Source: Paracoccaceae bacterium
GTDB lineage: Bacteria; Pseudomonadota; Alphaproteobacteria; Rhodobacterales; Rhodobacteraceae
Assembly (NCBI GenBank): GCA_019090405.1
Contig: JAHRVZ010000455.1
Coordinates: 1 to 49,834, forward strand
Direction: 5' to 3'
Length of the DNA: 49,834 nucleotides
Each line of letters starts with the position of its first letter. Position 1 is the first letter of the stretch. Of the stretch, positions 40,055 through 49,271 are shown in pieces. A model generated the notes under the pieces. The model searched no databases. It saw nothing but the letters and a program-made list of their open reading frames with translations, and was not told where the DNA came from. The translations under genes and the position numbers were made by a program.

Positions 40055-43000
40055 TGGAAAGCCCCTTTCACGAGATCGTCGGCCATGCGAGAAATGACGT
40101 TCGAGCGCGCGGACTCGTCGATCATCTTGCCGGACGACATCAAACCTTCGAGTTCCGCCTCGACCTCTGCTTTTGCCGATCCCGCTGGGAACCGTCGGGC
40201 CAGGATGCGGCGCGCCTCAGCACTGCCGAGCCGCTCGTAAAGGATCGCGCGCAGCGCTGTATCTTCGGCAGTCGTCGACAGTGCCCAGAGTTCGATGGGA
40301 CCGAGCTGGTTATAAAAATGCTGCACATAGGTCTGGGATTTCAGCTTGAAGATCGCCACAATCGGCGCGCCTTCGCCCGGCTCCGGCCCGGTCAACCGGC
40401 TGATGACGGGTTTCAGGCTGGCGGGCAGATCATACGTGTCCATGACCGTGCGCACGCTCTCGGCCGTTGGCACGTTGCACAGGAATATGTTGGTCGCCAG
40501 TTCGCCGATTGCATGGTCAAAATCCCCGATCAACTGGCTTGCAAGCGAGATCTGCACCCCCGCTTTACGACCCACCCGCACATCGGCAACAATCTGATCG
40601 CGGATGCCGAGCCCACCGGTCAGATGATATTCGTCGATACAAATGCGTTTGGGCATCTGGCGGTTGTTCTGAAACCGCAGCAAGTGATGCGCGCGGACAT
40701 TCTTTGGCAGATCGGACCCTTTGATCTCATCCTCATCAAGCCAGAAATCTGACGTCAGTGTCTGACGCGCCATCATGTACATGACGGCGGTCTGTTTGCG
40801 CCCGCGCTTGCCAGTGGCCTCGGTCACTCCGGCCAGATCGAAGGCAACGATACGCGCGTTTGAGACATCGAACCGGGTGGGGTTAGACAGGATGACATAT
40901 TGCTTGATCGCTGCCGTGATCTGACGCTGGAAAGCACCGACCATCGGTTCCTGCGTCGATTGCACCCGCATCTCGATGAACGGCTGACGCACGGTTTCCG
41001 CGTTAGAGATCGGGATCAGATCGCCGAGGATCGGCACGGCCAGCCGCTGCGCGAGGGCAGCCGCGTGGTGCTCGTACTTCTCAAACAGAAAGTCGACAAT
41101 TTCCCACCAACTGCTCTCCTCATCAACTTCGAAATGATGCTTTTTGAGTGCGTCATCGACCTTTAGATCCATGGTTGGCGAATACCGCTTCGGGCTGACC
41201 TCGTCTGAGTAGTACCTATACGCCTCATCCACGCAGGCTTCGGCCAGTTGCGAAACACCGTCGTAGGGCGCGTCAGCATCTTCCGGCGTGCAGATCAGGG
41301 AAATTAGATTGACGAGGAACGAGCGCTCATGGGCAAAAGGCTTGCGGCAGCAAAGCTGGGTATCAAACGGATTGACCGCATCCTTCTCCACCATCTTGAG
41401 GCGGTGGAACGTGGCCTCATGCCGCCGGTTCGGCGGCAAGGCGTCCCGGATCAAGCTGATCAAACCAGATGAGGACGGCCCGATATCAATGATGGCGATA
41501 CGTGGCAGGATCGCTTGATTGTTGCCGCCCCTGCCAGATTGCGGTGACAGCGCGACACCGAGGTTGATCGCGTTCATCAGCACCGATTTGCCCGAGCCGG
41601 GCGTGCCGACCATGATGTCGACGCTGGCGTTCTGTTTGGAGGAGCCGGGCTGATAGGGGAACGGTTTGCCGTCTGCCGTCCGGAAGATGATCGAGCCGCG
41701 TTGCCACGGACAGGCGGGCCGTACGATTGGCGCCATAGCAAGGACATCCAGAAGATCAGCAGCGCAGCTTTCGGCAGTTGAGGCAGTGGAGAGGCCCAGA
41801 GCGGATGACATCACGCAATCGAGCGGATCACCAACCACCGCATTCGTGTGGCAGTTGCCCCAAGACTTGACCATTTCTTGGAGCGATGAGACATGGGCGC
41901 GCAACTGTCCGACCTCGTCGGCAGGCGCCCAGGCCGCGAACGAGGCACGCCAGCGGATGACTGTATTTCCGTCACCATCCGTCTGACGCAGCCGCTCGAA
42001 ACTCTCTTTGATGCGCCCATTATGGGTTGGGGCCGTCCAGGCCAGCAACCGTGCCAGCTGTTCGCGAAACACCTGCCCCGCGAACCCGCCACTTTCCATG
42101 AGGATTGAGCAGCGCCAAGAAATCTTGGTGCCGTTGGCGATCACACGCCGGATCAGCTCATTGAACTGCACGACGATCTCGGGCGGCAGCACGATGTCGA
42201 ATCCTGAAAACACCGTGTTGCCGATACGCACGATTTTGCCGTCGATCACCTCGGCATGGTCGGTGAAAATTTGCTCCGAGAGCTTTGGCCAAACGAGGTT
42301 GGAAATGTCCTTGCGCTTGAGATTACGCCCAAGACTCGGCAACCGCGCTTTGAGGAAGTCGCCCGGCAAAGTCGCGCGCCACGGATGGTTGAACCCCAAG
42401 GTGTCCGGAGCCACGATCTTGCGGATGGCGTTCAGCGCGTCGTAATTGTTTAAAAGATCAAGCACGATGCCTGCAGCGTTGAATTCGCGGCCGAGTGCCG
42501 TAACGAAGCTGTCATGGCGGATTGCCAGCCCTTCGAGCGCGGTGTCAGGAATTTGACCCAGGGAGATCGGTGGCGCGGCGTTTAATACCTTCGTGCGTTG
42601 CTTCAGGCTGGCATTCCGGTCTTCTGCTGTTAGCAGGGATGGCCTTGACCACAGCGCCAGATAACACCGCTCGCCATAGAGTTTGGATGGAAGCAGTCTG
42701 CGGCGCTCATCCAGGAGATCATGCAGATCAAGCGCGTTATCACGTGCGACGCGCGCGCTGTCATCGATGATCGTCTCGACCTCCCGCGCACCCAATTCTG
42801 GCGAATGCCCGAACCAGAACTGCAGCGCCAAACCGGGTTTGGAGAAAAACGGTGACAGACCCACACGCAGCTTATCGCAGGCCTCGGTGACATCATCTTC
42901 TCCCGGTAAGGACCGGAAGCCGTCGAGCCGAAAGAGCGACATCATCGATCCGTCGTCAGCCACAAGTGCTGTCTTACCATGGGCGGTCTCCAGACGGCAA

Positions 43001-43071
43001 TAGCCGTCCAGAGAGGCTTTCAGCGCTCCCCGGCCCAGATGGGCTGCAGCTTGATGCCAGAATGCGACCAT
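40051..43071 (-). CDS. dotO: DotO/IcmB/TraU secretion ATPase
   Basis: The 1006-residue protein is a VirB4-like ATPase with Walker A GTPGSGKS at residues 489-496, Walker B near RICIDEYHLTGG around residue 800 (hydrophobic stretch then DEYH), and an N-terminal region of about 480 residues. The length equals that of IcmB and TraU (about 1010), which with the DotB neighbour identifies a type IVB rather than type IVA system. It forms with DotB the energising complex at the base of the channel. It overlaps the next gene by 4 bp and starts 15 bp after the TraR-like gene. Confidence 0.95.
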   Translation of the reverse strand: MVAFWHQAAAHLGRGALKASLDGYCRLETAHGKTALVADDGSMMSLFRLDGFRSLPGEDDVTEACDKLRVGLSPFFSKPGLALQFWFGHSPELGAREVETIIDDSARVARDNALDLHDLLDERRRLLPSKLYGERCYLALWSRPSLLTAEDRNASLKQRTKVLNAAPPISLGQIPDTALEGLAIRHDSFVTALGREFNAAGIVLDLLNNYDALNAIRKIVAPDTLGFNHPWRATLPGDFLKARLPSLGRNLKRKDISNLVWPKLSEQIFTDHAEVIDGKIVRIGNTVFSGFDIVLPPEIVVQFNELIRRVIANGTKISWRCSILMESGGFAGQVFREQLARLLAWTAPTHNGRIKESFERLRQTDGDGNTVIRWRASFAAWAPADEVGQLRAHVSSLQEMVKSWGNCHTNAVVGDPLDCVMSSALGLSTASTAESCAADLLDVLAMAPIVRPACPWQRGSIIFRTADGKPFPYQPGSSKQNASVDIMVGTPGSGKSVLMNAINLGVALSPQSGRGGNNQAILPRIAIIDIGPSSSGLISLIRDALPPNRRHEATFHRLKMVEKDAVNPFDTQLCCRKPFAHERSFLVNLISLICTPEDADAPYDGVSQLAEACVDEAYRYYSDEVSPKRYSPTMDLKVDDALKKHHFEVDEESSWWEIVDFLFEKYEHHAAALAQRLAVPILGDLIPISNAETVRQPFIEMRVQSTQEPMVGAFQRQITAAIKQYVILSNPTRFDVSNARIVAFDLAGVTEATGKRGRKQTAVMYMMARQTLTSDFWLDEDEIKGSDLPKNVRAHHLLRFQNNRQMPKRICIDEYHLTGGLGIRDQIVADVRVGRKAGVQISLASQLIGDFDHAIGELATNIFLCNVPTAESVRTVMDTYDLPASLKPVISRLTGPEPGEGAPIVAIFKLKSQTYVQHFYNQLGPIELWALSTTAEDTALRAILYERLGSAEARRILARRFPAGSAKAEVEAELEGLMSSGKMIDESARSNVISRMADDLVKGAFQ

Positions 43072-43086
43072 CGATCCATACGCCCC

Positions 43087-43512
43087 TTAGTTCAACGACC
43101 GCAGAGGAGCATCCACGGATGATTGGTTCGCGCCGGTGCCGAAGATCGAGGCGACACCGACATTGAGGAAGGTCGGGATCGCCACCATGCAGGCAGCGGC
43201 GACGCTGAGCATCAGGATGCGACCACTTTCAACCGATCCGTCATTGGTATTGCGCGACCGTTTGATCATCGCCATCACGGCCATAATCGCGAAGACGACG
43301 CCAAGCACGAAAGAGATGGTTCCGAGGATGTCAGCGGCAGGACCAAGTTGGCTGGAGCGCATCTCGGTGAAGATATCGCCAAAGGTCTGCGCAAAAGCCT
43401 GCGTTGCCCAGACGGCTCCGAAGGCGAATGCTAGAGCAGACCGCGTGAGAACAGGTCGCCATGATTTGCGAGGTAGGGTTGGTCTGTCAGGTTTGGATCG
43501 TTTCGTGCGCAT
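43087..43512 (-). CDS. TraR/IcmD (DotP)-like small membrane protein
   Basis: The 141-residue protein has an N-terminal signal (ending AFAQTFG) and two further helices near residues 62-85 and 100-125. Size and topology match IcmD/DotP and TraR (about 130), and its place just before dotO/traU matches R64. Sequence similarity is not strong enough to be seen by eye. Confidence 0.65.
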   Translation of the reverse strand: MRTKRSKPDRPTLPRKSWRPVLTRSALAFAFGAVWATQAFAQTFGDIFTEMRSSQLGPAADILGTISFVLGVVFAIMAVMAMIKRSRNTNDGSVESGRILMLSVAAACMVAIPTFLNVGVASIFGTGANQSSVDAPLRSLN

Positions 43513-43528
43513 GGAGAGGTTCCTTATT

Positions 43529-44077
43529 TCAGCCGAAGAAGAGGTTTTCGAAAAGACCGACGGTGCGGGGCAGATCGACCGCCATGATCCCTGCGATCAT
43601 GTGGATGAAGCCTTTGCCCATCAGGCCCTGTGCGGGCATGTCCGCCGATTTGACGCAAAGAAAGAGTCCGCGCACGACGGCCAGCAATCCGATGAACTGC
43701 GCGACCCGCACAAGCGCGATCAGGATGGCTTCGCCCGGCGTACCTGAGACGGGCGACAGCATTTCTGGCGCATAGGCCATGATCTCGCTGGCAGCACTGG
43801 CCGTCGTGTTGCTCGCTCCGTAAAGAGACGCGATCCAGGCGGAGAGCGTCAGATCGAGGGAGATGATCAACAGACCGAACACGATGTACGTCAGCGCCTG
43901 ATAGTAACCGTGGCGTCTGTGATGGGCGTGGGACCGTTCTTCCGCCGTGACCAGCATCATACGGCTGCCGATGATGACGAGGATAATGCCCAGTGCGAAA
44001 CAGAGCGCTGCCACGAACGCCTGCGCCGGTGGCAGGATGTCTGTCACCCGCATGAAGAAGGCGGTCAGCTCGTCCAT
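43529..44077 (-). CDS. TraQ/IcmC (DotE)-like membrane protein
   Basis: The 182-residue protein has about four transmembrane helices (near 17-40, 60-85, 115-135, 155-172). Size and topology resemble TraQ of R64 (about 176) and IcmC/DotE, and it sits between TraP- and TraR-like genes. A longer overlapping frame in another phase is a shadow. The start at 44077 is the first ATG in frame; the ribosome site is weak. Confidence 0.65.
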   Translation of the reverse strand: MDELTAFFMRVTDILPPAQAFVAALCFALGIILVIIGSRMMLVTAEERSHAHHRRHGYYQALTYIVFGLLIISLDLTLSAWIASLYGASNTTASAASEIMAYAPEMLSPVSGTPGEAILIALVRVAQFIGLLAVVRGLFLCVKSADMPAQGLMGKGFIHMIAGIMAVDLPRTVGLFENLFFG

Positions 44078-44092
44078 AGAAAATTGCCTTCA

Positions 44093-44749
44093 TCATTCAC
44101 CTGCCCCACCCTCAGTGTTCGGCTGGACATCGGTTTCGGCTTCGGGGATCAGCACAACGCGTTTTGGGGTGTCGTCCTGCGATGCCACGACAGACGTGAC
44201 TTGAACGGGGCGTCCGGTGCTCTCGTCTGAAGCGGCAGCGTCGGCGGCGTCGGCAGGTGGCATCGCAGTTCCGATAAGGCTCGTGGTGGAATAAAGTTGC
44301 TGGATCGCGTTGGCATGTGCTGCATTCACGCGGCGTTGCTCCTGCCATCTGATGACCAGCTTAGGCAGAACACCCCCCTGCCCCGTCAGCAGCGCCAGTT
44401 CAGCGCGCATCTCAACGCCCAGTTCTGTGAGCAGCGCAACCTCGGTCCGCAGCGCGACGAGTTCCGCAGACTGCTCTGGTGCGACCGACGCGACAACAAG
44501 CGGTGCGATCTCACGCCGAGGTTCCATCTCATTGACGGCAAACACGCTGCCAATCCCAACCAAGGCCAAGACGGCAATACCGAGAGAGAGCTTGAAGAAG
44601 CCGTTGATGAACTCCGCGAGTGGTCTTTCGGGACGTGCCAGGAATATCGTGCTTCTGTTTTGCGTGTCGCGCGGGGATTGGAAGTGGTCGGCGAAACTGT
44701 CCGCATGCGGAATCGGCATCACATTCAATGCTCTGTCCGACTCTGACAT
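44093..44749 (-). CDS. TraP/IcmG (DotF)-like bitopic membrane protein
   Basis: The 218-residue protein has a cytoplasmic N-terminus of about 50 residues, one helix (residues 52-71, LSLGIAVLALVGIGSVFAVN), and a periplasmic part with a heptad-like stretch (SAELVALRTEVALLTELGVEMR) suggesting a coiled coil. This is the topology of IcmG/DotF and TraP. It is the first gene of the large minus-strand operon, with AAGGA before the ATG, and its promoter region holds the second operator palindrome. Confidence 0.65.
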   Translation of the reverse strand: MSESDRALNVMPIPHADSFADHFQSPRDTQNRSTIFLARPERPLAEFINGFFKLSLGIAVLALVGIGSVFAVNEMEPRREIAPLVVASVAPEQSAELVALRTEVALLTELGVEMRAELALLTGQGGVLPKLVIRWQEQRRVNAAHANAIQQLYSTTSLIGTAMPPADAADAAASDESTGRPVQVTSVVASQDDTPKRVVLIPEAETDVQPNTEGGAGE

Positions 44750-44831
44750 TTACGATCCTTCCGGATGAGGCGTTTGGGCAAGAACTGTTAGGTCAGGGTA
44801 TCTCGCAATTACGCTATGGCTATAAAAAGTA

Positions 44832-44851
44832 TATCGTTATATATAACGATA
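44832..44851. promoter_or_regulatory. Transfer-locus operator, copy 2 (perfect 20-bp palindrome)
   Basis: TATCGTTATATATAACGATA is a perfect palindrome in the divergent region between the traP-like gene (start 44749) and the DsbC-like gene (start 44906). It differs by one base from the core of the site at 30349-30368. It overlaps AT-rich sequence that could serve as -10 regions. Confidence 0.65.
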
Positions 44852-44905
44852 GATACCTTGTAGTAAAGCACTTTGATAGCCCCCCACGAGAAAAGGATTT
44901 CAGTG

Positions 44906-46090
44906 ATGATCAATGTAGAAAAAAGAACAAGTCACCGATGCAGCGGCTTGCAAAAAGCAGTCCGCGCGAGCACCGGAAGCCAATCGATGACCGCTTTCGC
45001 TTTGATCATGTTGGTGGGGACCGCATCGATCGGCCACGCGCAGGACCATAGTTGGAAAGAGGGATTTGCAGGATGCACGGGCACGTCTTCATTCATCGAG
45101 ACAATGATCTCCACAACAGATCCCGACGTTCGCCAGCTTATGAAAATTGGTGAGATGCAGGCTTGGGCGATCAAAGATGAGAATGGAAATCCTGCGACGG
45201 CACTGACAACGGAAGATGGCCTGACAATTGTAGGGCGCATCATTGGGCCGCAAGGCGAAGACATCACGGCAGCGTTGCTCGCAACCGTGCCCGATCCAAA
45301 TGCCAAGCTGCCGATTGCCCCTGCATCATTGGCCCACACATCGAACACGGCACTCACGCCGCAACCAAACTCGACGACACCAGAACCAACGACCCAAGAT
45401 GCGATGACGTCTCTACCAAGTTTACAAACGACGGCAGTTGCACCGACTGGGACGACATCACCTGTCTTGTCGCAATTGCAGGCAGACGCACCACCCCAAG
45501 CCGCTCCGCTCTCTAATCCTGCGACCACAGACACACCAACGGAGACAATCGCCTCAGCGCCGATTACGGCGGTTGAACAACCCTCAGCGCAGGTTCAGGA
45601 GGGAATCGACACCATTTTCAAACAGGCAGGAGAGGAACGGATCTGGTTTTCTGCGGGAACGCCAAACCCCGGTGCGCCCGTCGTCTACATGTTAGCCGAT
45701 CCAGAATGTCCGCACTGTCAGTGGACAATCGATCAAATGCTGGGGCCAATTACATCTGGATCAATCGATTTGCGGATCATTCCAGCGCCAATCACTGGCG
45801 TTCAAGGCTTCAACACCTCCCTGTCGATTCTGCATTCTCAAGATATCCCGCAGACTTTCATGGCGCATATGACCTCGCAGACGCGAGGGACGGCCGCCGT
45901 GGCACAGATGGATGCCACCCGGGCCGATAAGGCAGTCGTCCAAGGAATCGTCGATAACATCAATTGGATGCGCGCCAACAAGATGCCGGGTGTCCCGTTC
46001 TTCCTCTATGAAACCGATCAAGGGGCGCAGTTCGCCTTCTCAGAGCTTCCCACCAATATTCTGAGTGTCGCCAAAGCCGCAAGCCAGTGA
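44906..46090 (+). CDS. DsbC-like thioredoxin-fold protein of the transfer system
   Basis: The 394-residue protein has a signal peptide (TASIGHAQ, ending about residue 46), a conserved N-terminal domain, a long linker rich in T, P and A (about residues 140-235), and a C-terminal thioredoxin-fold domain with the active site C268-P-H-C271 in DPECPHCQW and the cis-proline in GVPFFLY. CPHC-type enzymes are disulfide oxidants or isomerases such as DsbC; IncI plasmids encode a similar protein, TrbB. It may fold the cysteine-containing exported components of this locus. The ATG at 44906 follows AAAAGGA; the gene heads the second plus-strand operon. Confidence 0.85.
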   Translation: MINVEKRTSHRCSGLQKAVRASTGSQSMTAFALIMLVGTASIGHAQDHSWKEGFAGCTGTSSFIETMISTTDPDVRQLMKIGEMQAWAIKDENGNPATALTTEDGLTIVGRIIGPQGEDITAALLATVPDPNAKLPIAPASLAHTSNTALTPQPNSTTPEPTTQDAMTSLPSLQTTAVAPTGTTSPVLSQLQADAPPQAAPLSNPATTDTPTETIASAPITAVEQPSAQVQEGIDTIFKQAGEERIWFSAGTPNPGAPVVYMLADPECPHCQWTIDQMLGPITSGSIDLRIIPAPITGVQGFNTSLSILHSQDIPQTFMAHMTSQTRGTAAVAQMDATRADKAVVQGIVDNINWMRANKMPGVPFFLYETDQGAQFAFSELPTNILSVAKAASQ

Positions 46091-46102
46091 TGGGATGCGC
46101 TG

Positions 46103-46750
46103 ATGCTGCCAGATAATGAACATCTTGGCGCTGCTGAATCCATCCTGCGGTCGGCACGCACCTTTGAGATATCCTACAAGGTTATGGCCAAGATCGCGCT
46201 CGGTCTTGGTCTCTCTACTACCGTGCTGGCGGCATCAACCGCCTATCTCGCCGTCAACCGTCCCGAGCCGCGCTACTTTGCGACCACGACAGATGGCCAG
46301 CTTTTACCGCTTGTGCCTCTCGACAAGCCGCACCAATCAGCCGCTGAGGTGAGTAACTTCGCGGTCAAAGCAGTGACCTCCTCTCTGACCTATGACTTTG
46401 CGAACTATCGTGCCGATTTCAACAACGCGATGCAGTATTTCACCAAGCCGATTGGCTGGAATCAGTTCGTCGATGCCGTGCAGAAAAGTCAGATGCTCGA
46501 ATTGGTGCAGACCCGCCGTCTCAACACGACGGCTGTCGCCAATAATGCAGTCATCGTCCGTGAGGGCATCAATGACCGCGGGGTCTACGAATGGATCGTA
46601 CAGATCCCACTGCGCGTAACCTACCAATCAGCTTCCGAGGTGACAGGTCAGAACTTCATGATCACCGTCAATATTGAACGGCTGCAAACCTATGAATCCC
46701 CCTATGCGATGGCAATCTCCCGTTTCATCGCCGCTCCCGGAGGCGCCTGA
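46103..46750 (+). CDS. dotI: DotI/IcmL/TraM inner-membrane protein
   Basis: The 215-residue protein has a short cytoplasmic N-terminus, a helix at about residues 30-49, and a periplasmic domain beginning PEPRYFATTTDGQLLPLVPL, with SLTYDFANYRADFNNAMQYF and the C-terminal sheet VTYQSASEVTGQNFMITVNI. This is the VirB8-like domain layout of DotI/TraM, and the size (about 212) agrees. It forms the base ring below DotG. The gene starts 12 bp after the DsbC-like gene and overlaps dotH by one base. Confidence 0.92.
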   Translation: MLPDNEHLGAAESILRSARTFEISYKVMAKIALGLGLSTTVLAASTAYLAVNRPEPRYFATTTDGQLLPLVPLDKPHQSAAEVSNFAVKAVTSSLTYDFANYRADFNNAMQYFTKPIGWNQFVDAVQKSQMLELVQTRRLNTTAVANNAVIVREGINDRGVYEWIVQIPLRVTYQSASEVTGQNFMITVNIERLQTYESPYAMAISRFIAAPGGA

Positions 46751-47961
46751 TGCGACCTACATATCAATCTTTGAGGCAACTTTGCCAATCGACGAGCCTT
46801 GGAAGCGCCCTTTTGCTTGGTTTGATGATCACACCGATCCAAGCACAACAAGTGCTAAGAGATGCGAATGGCAATGAGACCGTGCCGCCTGGAACTGAGG
46901 TTCAGACCCCCCTGCCCCAGATCACAAGCCGGCCGGCAGCGACATTGCCGGGTGCCGACACTGGCACGACAGTTGTCACCATTGAGAATGGTGCAGAACA
47001 CGCACCCGGTCAGCAGCCGTTGCCCACCGGTGCAGAGCCGCTCACACAGAACGAGATCAATCAGCGCCTTCAACCGAATCAACAGCAGCAAACGACGCCA
47101 CCGGGTGATTTCCCAATCGTGGGTGCCACAGAGCTGCTGCAAAGCATGGACGATCTCGACCGCCCCCTGACGCCCGAAGAGATCACGGCCTACGGTGCGG
47201 CGCTCCAAAGCCAGTTCCCGATGACGCCCGAAATGATCCAGGACTATCGCCGCCGCGTTGATGAAAGCCAGAAAGCGGCAGCAACGCCACCGTCAGGCCA
47301 GTTCCCGCATGCTATTTCGGACGCAAAGCGGCTCACCCTCGATGCTGCACAGGAGCCAGAGGTCCTGTTGACTGGTCCGGACACAGTGAGCGTCATGGCG
47401 TTCTACGACCAGACAGGTGCTGCATGGCCCATCGCATCTTATGTGATCGGCAAGCCGAATAGCTTTCAGGTCTATGCAATGCAGGAAGGCTCCAACCAAT
47501 TGGCGGTCACGCCGCTCGTCCCGCACGGGTTTTCCAACATCGTTGTGTCCCTCGTGGGTGAGAGCCGGCCGCTGGTATTCGAAGTGCGCACGAACTCACT
47601 CAATACACACTATCGCCGCGACTTCACGGTGCATGGGTTGGGGCCAAATGCGACTTCAAGGCCTCTCCAGACCCGCCAGAGCGAACCGGTCGCGCGGGCC
47701 TCCGACGATGTGATGATGGCGTTTGCGACGGGCGCGGATATTCCGGGCAATGCCGTGCGCCTGTCCACTGACAATGGAGCCGTTAAGGCATGGAGCTATG
47801 ACGGCGCAATCTATCTGCAATCGGCAGATGCGATTATCTCGCCGCCTGCGTCCCGCATTCTAACCGGCCCCGGTCAAGTCAAAGCCTATCGGATCAGACC
47901 CACATCTGTAGCGCTCATTTCTTCGAACGGGCGCGTCTCAAAAGTGAGGATTTCCCAATGA
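46750..47961 (+). CDS. dotH: DotH/IcmK/TraN outer-membrane core protein
   Basis: The 403-residue protein has a signal peptide (ending PIQAQQ), a low-complexity Q/P/T-rich segment (residues 40-110), and a C-terminal domain with the DotH landmarks VSVMAFYDQTGAAWPI near residue 215 and the segment NIVVSLVGESRPLVFEV, near 265. DotH associates with DotC/DotD to form the outer-membrane core and is VirB9-like in role. It joins dotI by one-base overlap and dotG by ATGA overlap. Confidence 0.93.
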   Translation: MRPTYQSLRQLCQSTSLGSALLLGLMITPIQAQQVLRDANGNETVPPGTEVQTPLPQITSRPAATLPGADTGTTVVTIENGAEHAPGQQPLPTGAEPLTQNEINQRLQPNQQQQTTPPGDFPIVGATELLQSMDDLDRPLTPEEITAYGAALQSQFPMTPEMIQDYRRRVDESQKAAATPPSGQFPHAISDAKRLTLDAAQEPEVLLTGPDTVSVMAFYDQTGAAWPIASYVIGKPNSFQVYAMQEGSNQLAVTPLVPHGFSNIVVSLVGESRPLVFEVRTNSLNTHYRRDFTVHGLGPNATSRPLQTRQSEPVARASDDVMMAFATGADIPGNAVRLSTDNGAVKAWSYDGAIYLQSADAIISPPASRILTGPGQVKAYRIRPTSVALISSNGRVSKVRISQ

Positions 47962-49253
47962 GCAATTCAAAAGAACCGAATGAAAACAATGATGAAGCGG
48001 AGATTGGCTCTGCAGCCAATCCAGCTGATTCCGCTGATCGGGCCAACGCAGGACGCGTCACGCGCGGACGCAAAGGCGGGCTATTGTCATTTAGAAACAT
48101 TGCCTTACTCACCGTGTTGGTTGTTGGAGGAGCTGTTGGCTTCGAGGTTTGGAAGAACCCTGACCTCATTGGCCCGAGCCGTGTTGCGGGCACACCGAAC
48201 GTGGATGATACGCCAGCCGGAGATCAGTTGCGCACGTCAGAGCGCTATCAGGACAATCTGCGGCAACAAAACGAGGACGGTGCGCAAACTGCGCAAGACA
48301 CTGATACCTCATTTATTGCGACACCCGATGAACCCTTGCGTCAGATTGATGAGAAACCACCTGCTATCGCACCGACCCCGAACCGCCCCCTGCCCCCGGC
48401 AAACGCACCTGTTGAAACTCAGCAACCCAGAACCGTGGTCATTGACCGTCAGCAGCCCGTGCGACAGCAAGCCGAACCGATCCCAAACCAGCCTCAAGCA
48501 CCCGACTACGCCCGTATCAACCAGCTCGCCCAATTGATGGCGACGCAGCAGCAAGGACTGCTTGGCGCATGGACTGCCCAGCCCTCAGCCGTGACCGTCG
48601 TAGTTGAAGAAGACCTTGTGCCCGTGGAAGACGTCGATGTGGCGGGTCAAACGAGCGAGGGTACTATACGACAATCCAGCACCCCTGCCCGCTCAGAGCC
48701 TCTCATCCGTGCGGGCGATGTTGTTCTTGCCACGACCATCATCACCAATGACAGCGACACACCGGGACCGGTGGTCGCACAAATTCGGAAAGGTCCGCTG
48801 ACAGGCGCGCGTCTGCTTGGTAGGTTTGCACCAAATCAGAACAACACCCATCTTATGGTCCAGTTTGACTCCGCGGTGCTTGAGGACGGAACCGAGATCC
48901 CGATATCTGCCTATGCGGTTGATGCCCGTCAGAAGTCACTCGCCGTGCGAACGGATGTGGACCGGCGTTTGTTCGCACGATATGCGCCGCGCGTCGCAGC
49001 GGCTTTTGTATCTGGGGTAGGTGACGCCCTGTCGGACCCTGGGACATCGCTCATCGATCTTGGCGGTGTCACAGGTGTCACACGTCCGGCAGCCACTATC
49101 GAACAGGGGCTGTATAAGGGATTGGCGGAAGTTGGTAACGATCTGGCCGGAGAGTTTGTGCGGAGTGCGCCCAACGGTCCGCTGATCACTCTGAGATCGC
49201 GTCAGATCATTGGCGTCCTGTTCACCAGCAATGTTGTGTGGCCGGACAGATGA
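47958..49253 (+). CDS. dotG: DotG/IcmE/TraO channel protein (VirB10-like)
   Basis: The 431-residue protein has a cytoplasmic N-terminus with many acidic residues, one helix at about residues 46-64 (FRNIALLTVLVVGGAVGF), a proline/glutamine-rich periplasmic linker, and a C-terminal VirB10/TrbI-like beta-barrel domain: IRAGDVVLATTIITNDSD, VVAQIRKGPLTGARLLG and DGTEIPISAYAVD. It spans the periplasm. The length matches TraO (about 430); the pentapeptide repeats that double the length of Legionella DotG are missing, which points to a conjugative system. Confidence 0.95.
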   Translation: MSNSKEPNENNDEAEIGSAANPADSADRANAGRVTRGRKGGLLSFRNIALLTVLVVGGAVGFEVWKNPDLIGPSRVAGTPNVDDTPAGDQLRTSERYQDNLRQQNEDGAQTAQDTDTSFIATPDEPLRQIDEKPPAIAPTPNRPLPPANAPVETQQPRTVVIDRQQPVRQQAEPIPNQPQAPDYARINQLAQLMATQQQGLLGAWTAQPSAVTVVVEEDLVPVEDVDVAGQTSEGTIRQSSTPARSEPLIRAGDVVLATTIITNDSDTPGPVVAQIRKGPLTGARLLGRFAPNQNNTHLMVQFDSAVLEDGTEIPISAYAVDARQKSLAVRTDVDRRLFARYAPRVAAAFVSGVGDALSDPGTSLIDLGGVTGVTRPAATIEQGLYKGLAEVGNDLAGEFVRSAPNGPLITLRSRQIIGVLFTSNVVWPDR

Positions 49254-49271
49254 GGGTGATGGAGCGAGGCA

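Noticed and set aside
40009..40752. 247-codon open frame on the plus strand
   Set aside because: It lies opposite dotO, which has intact ATPase motifs.
43524..44096. Arginine/histidine-rich 190-codon frame on the minus strand
   Set aside because: It is a frame-shifted shadow of the TraQ-like gene; it has no hydrophobic segments or ribosome site fitting the operon.
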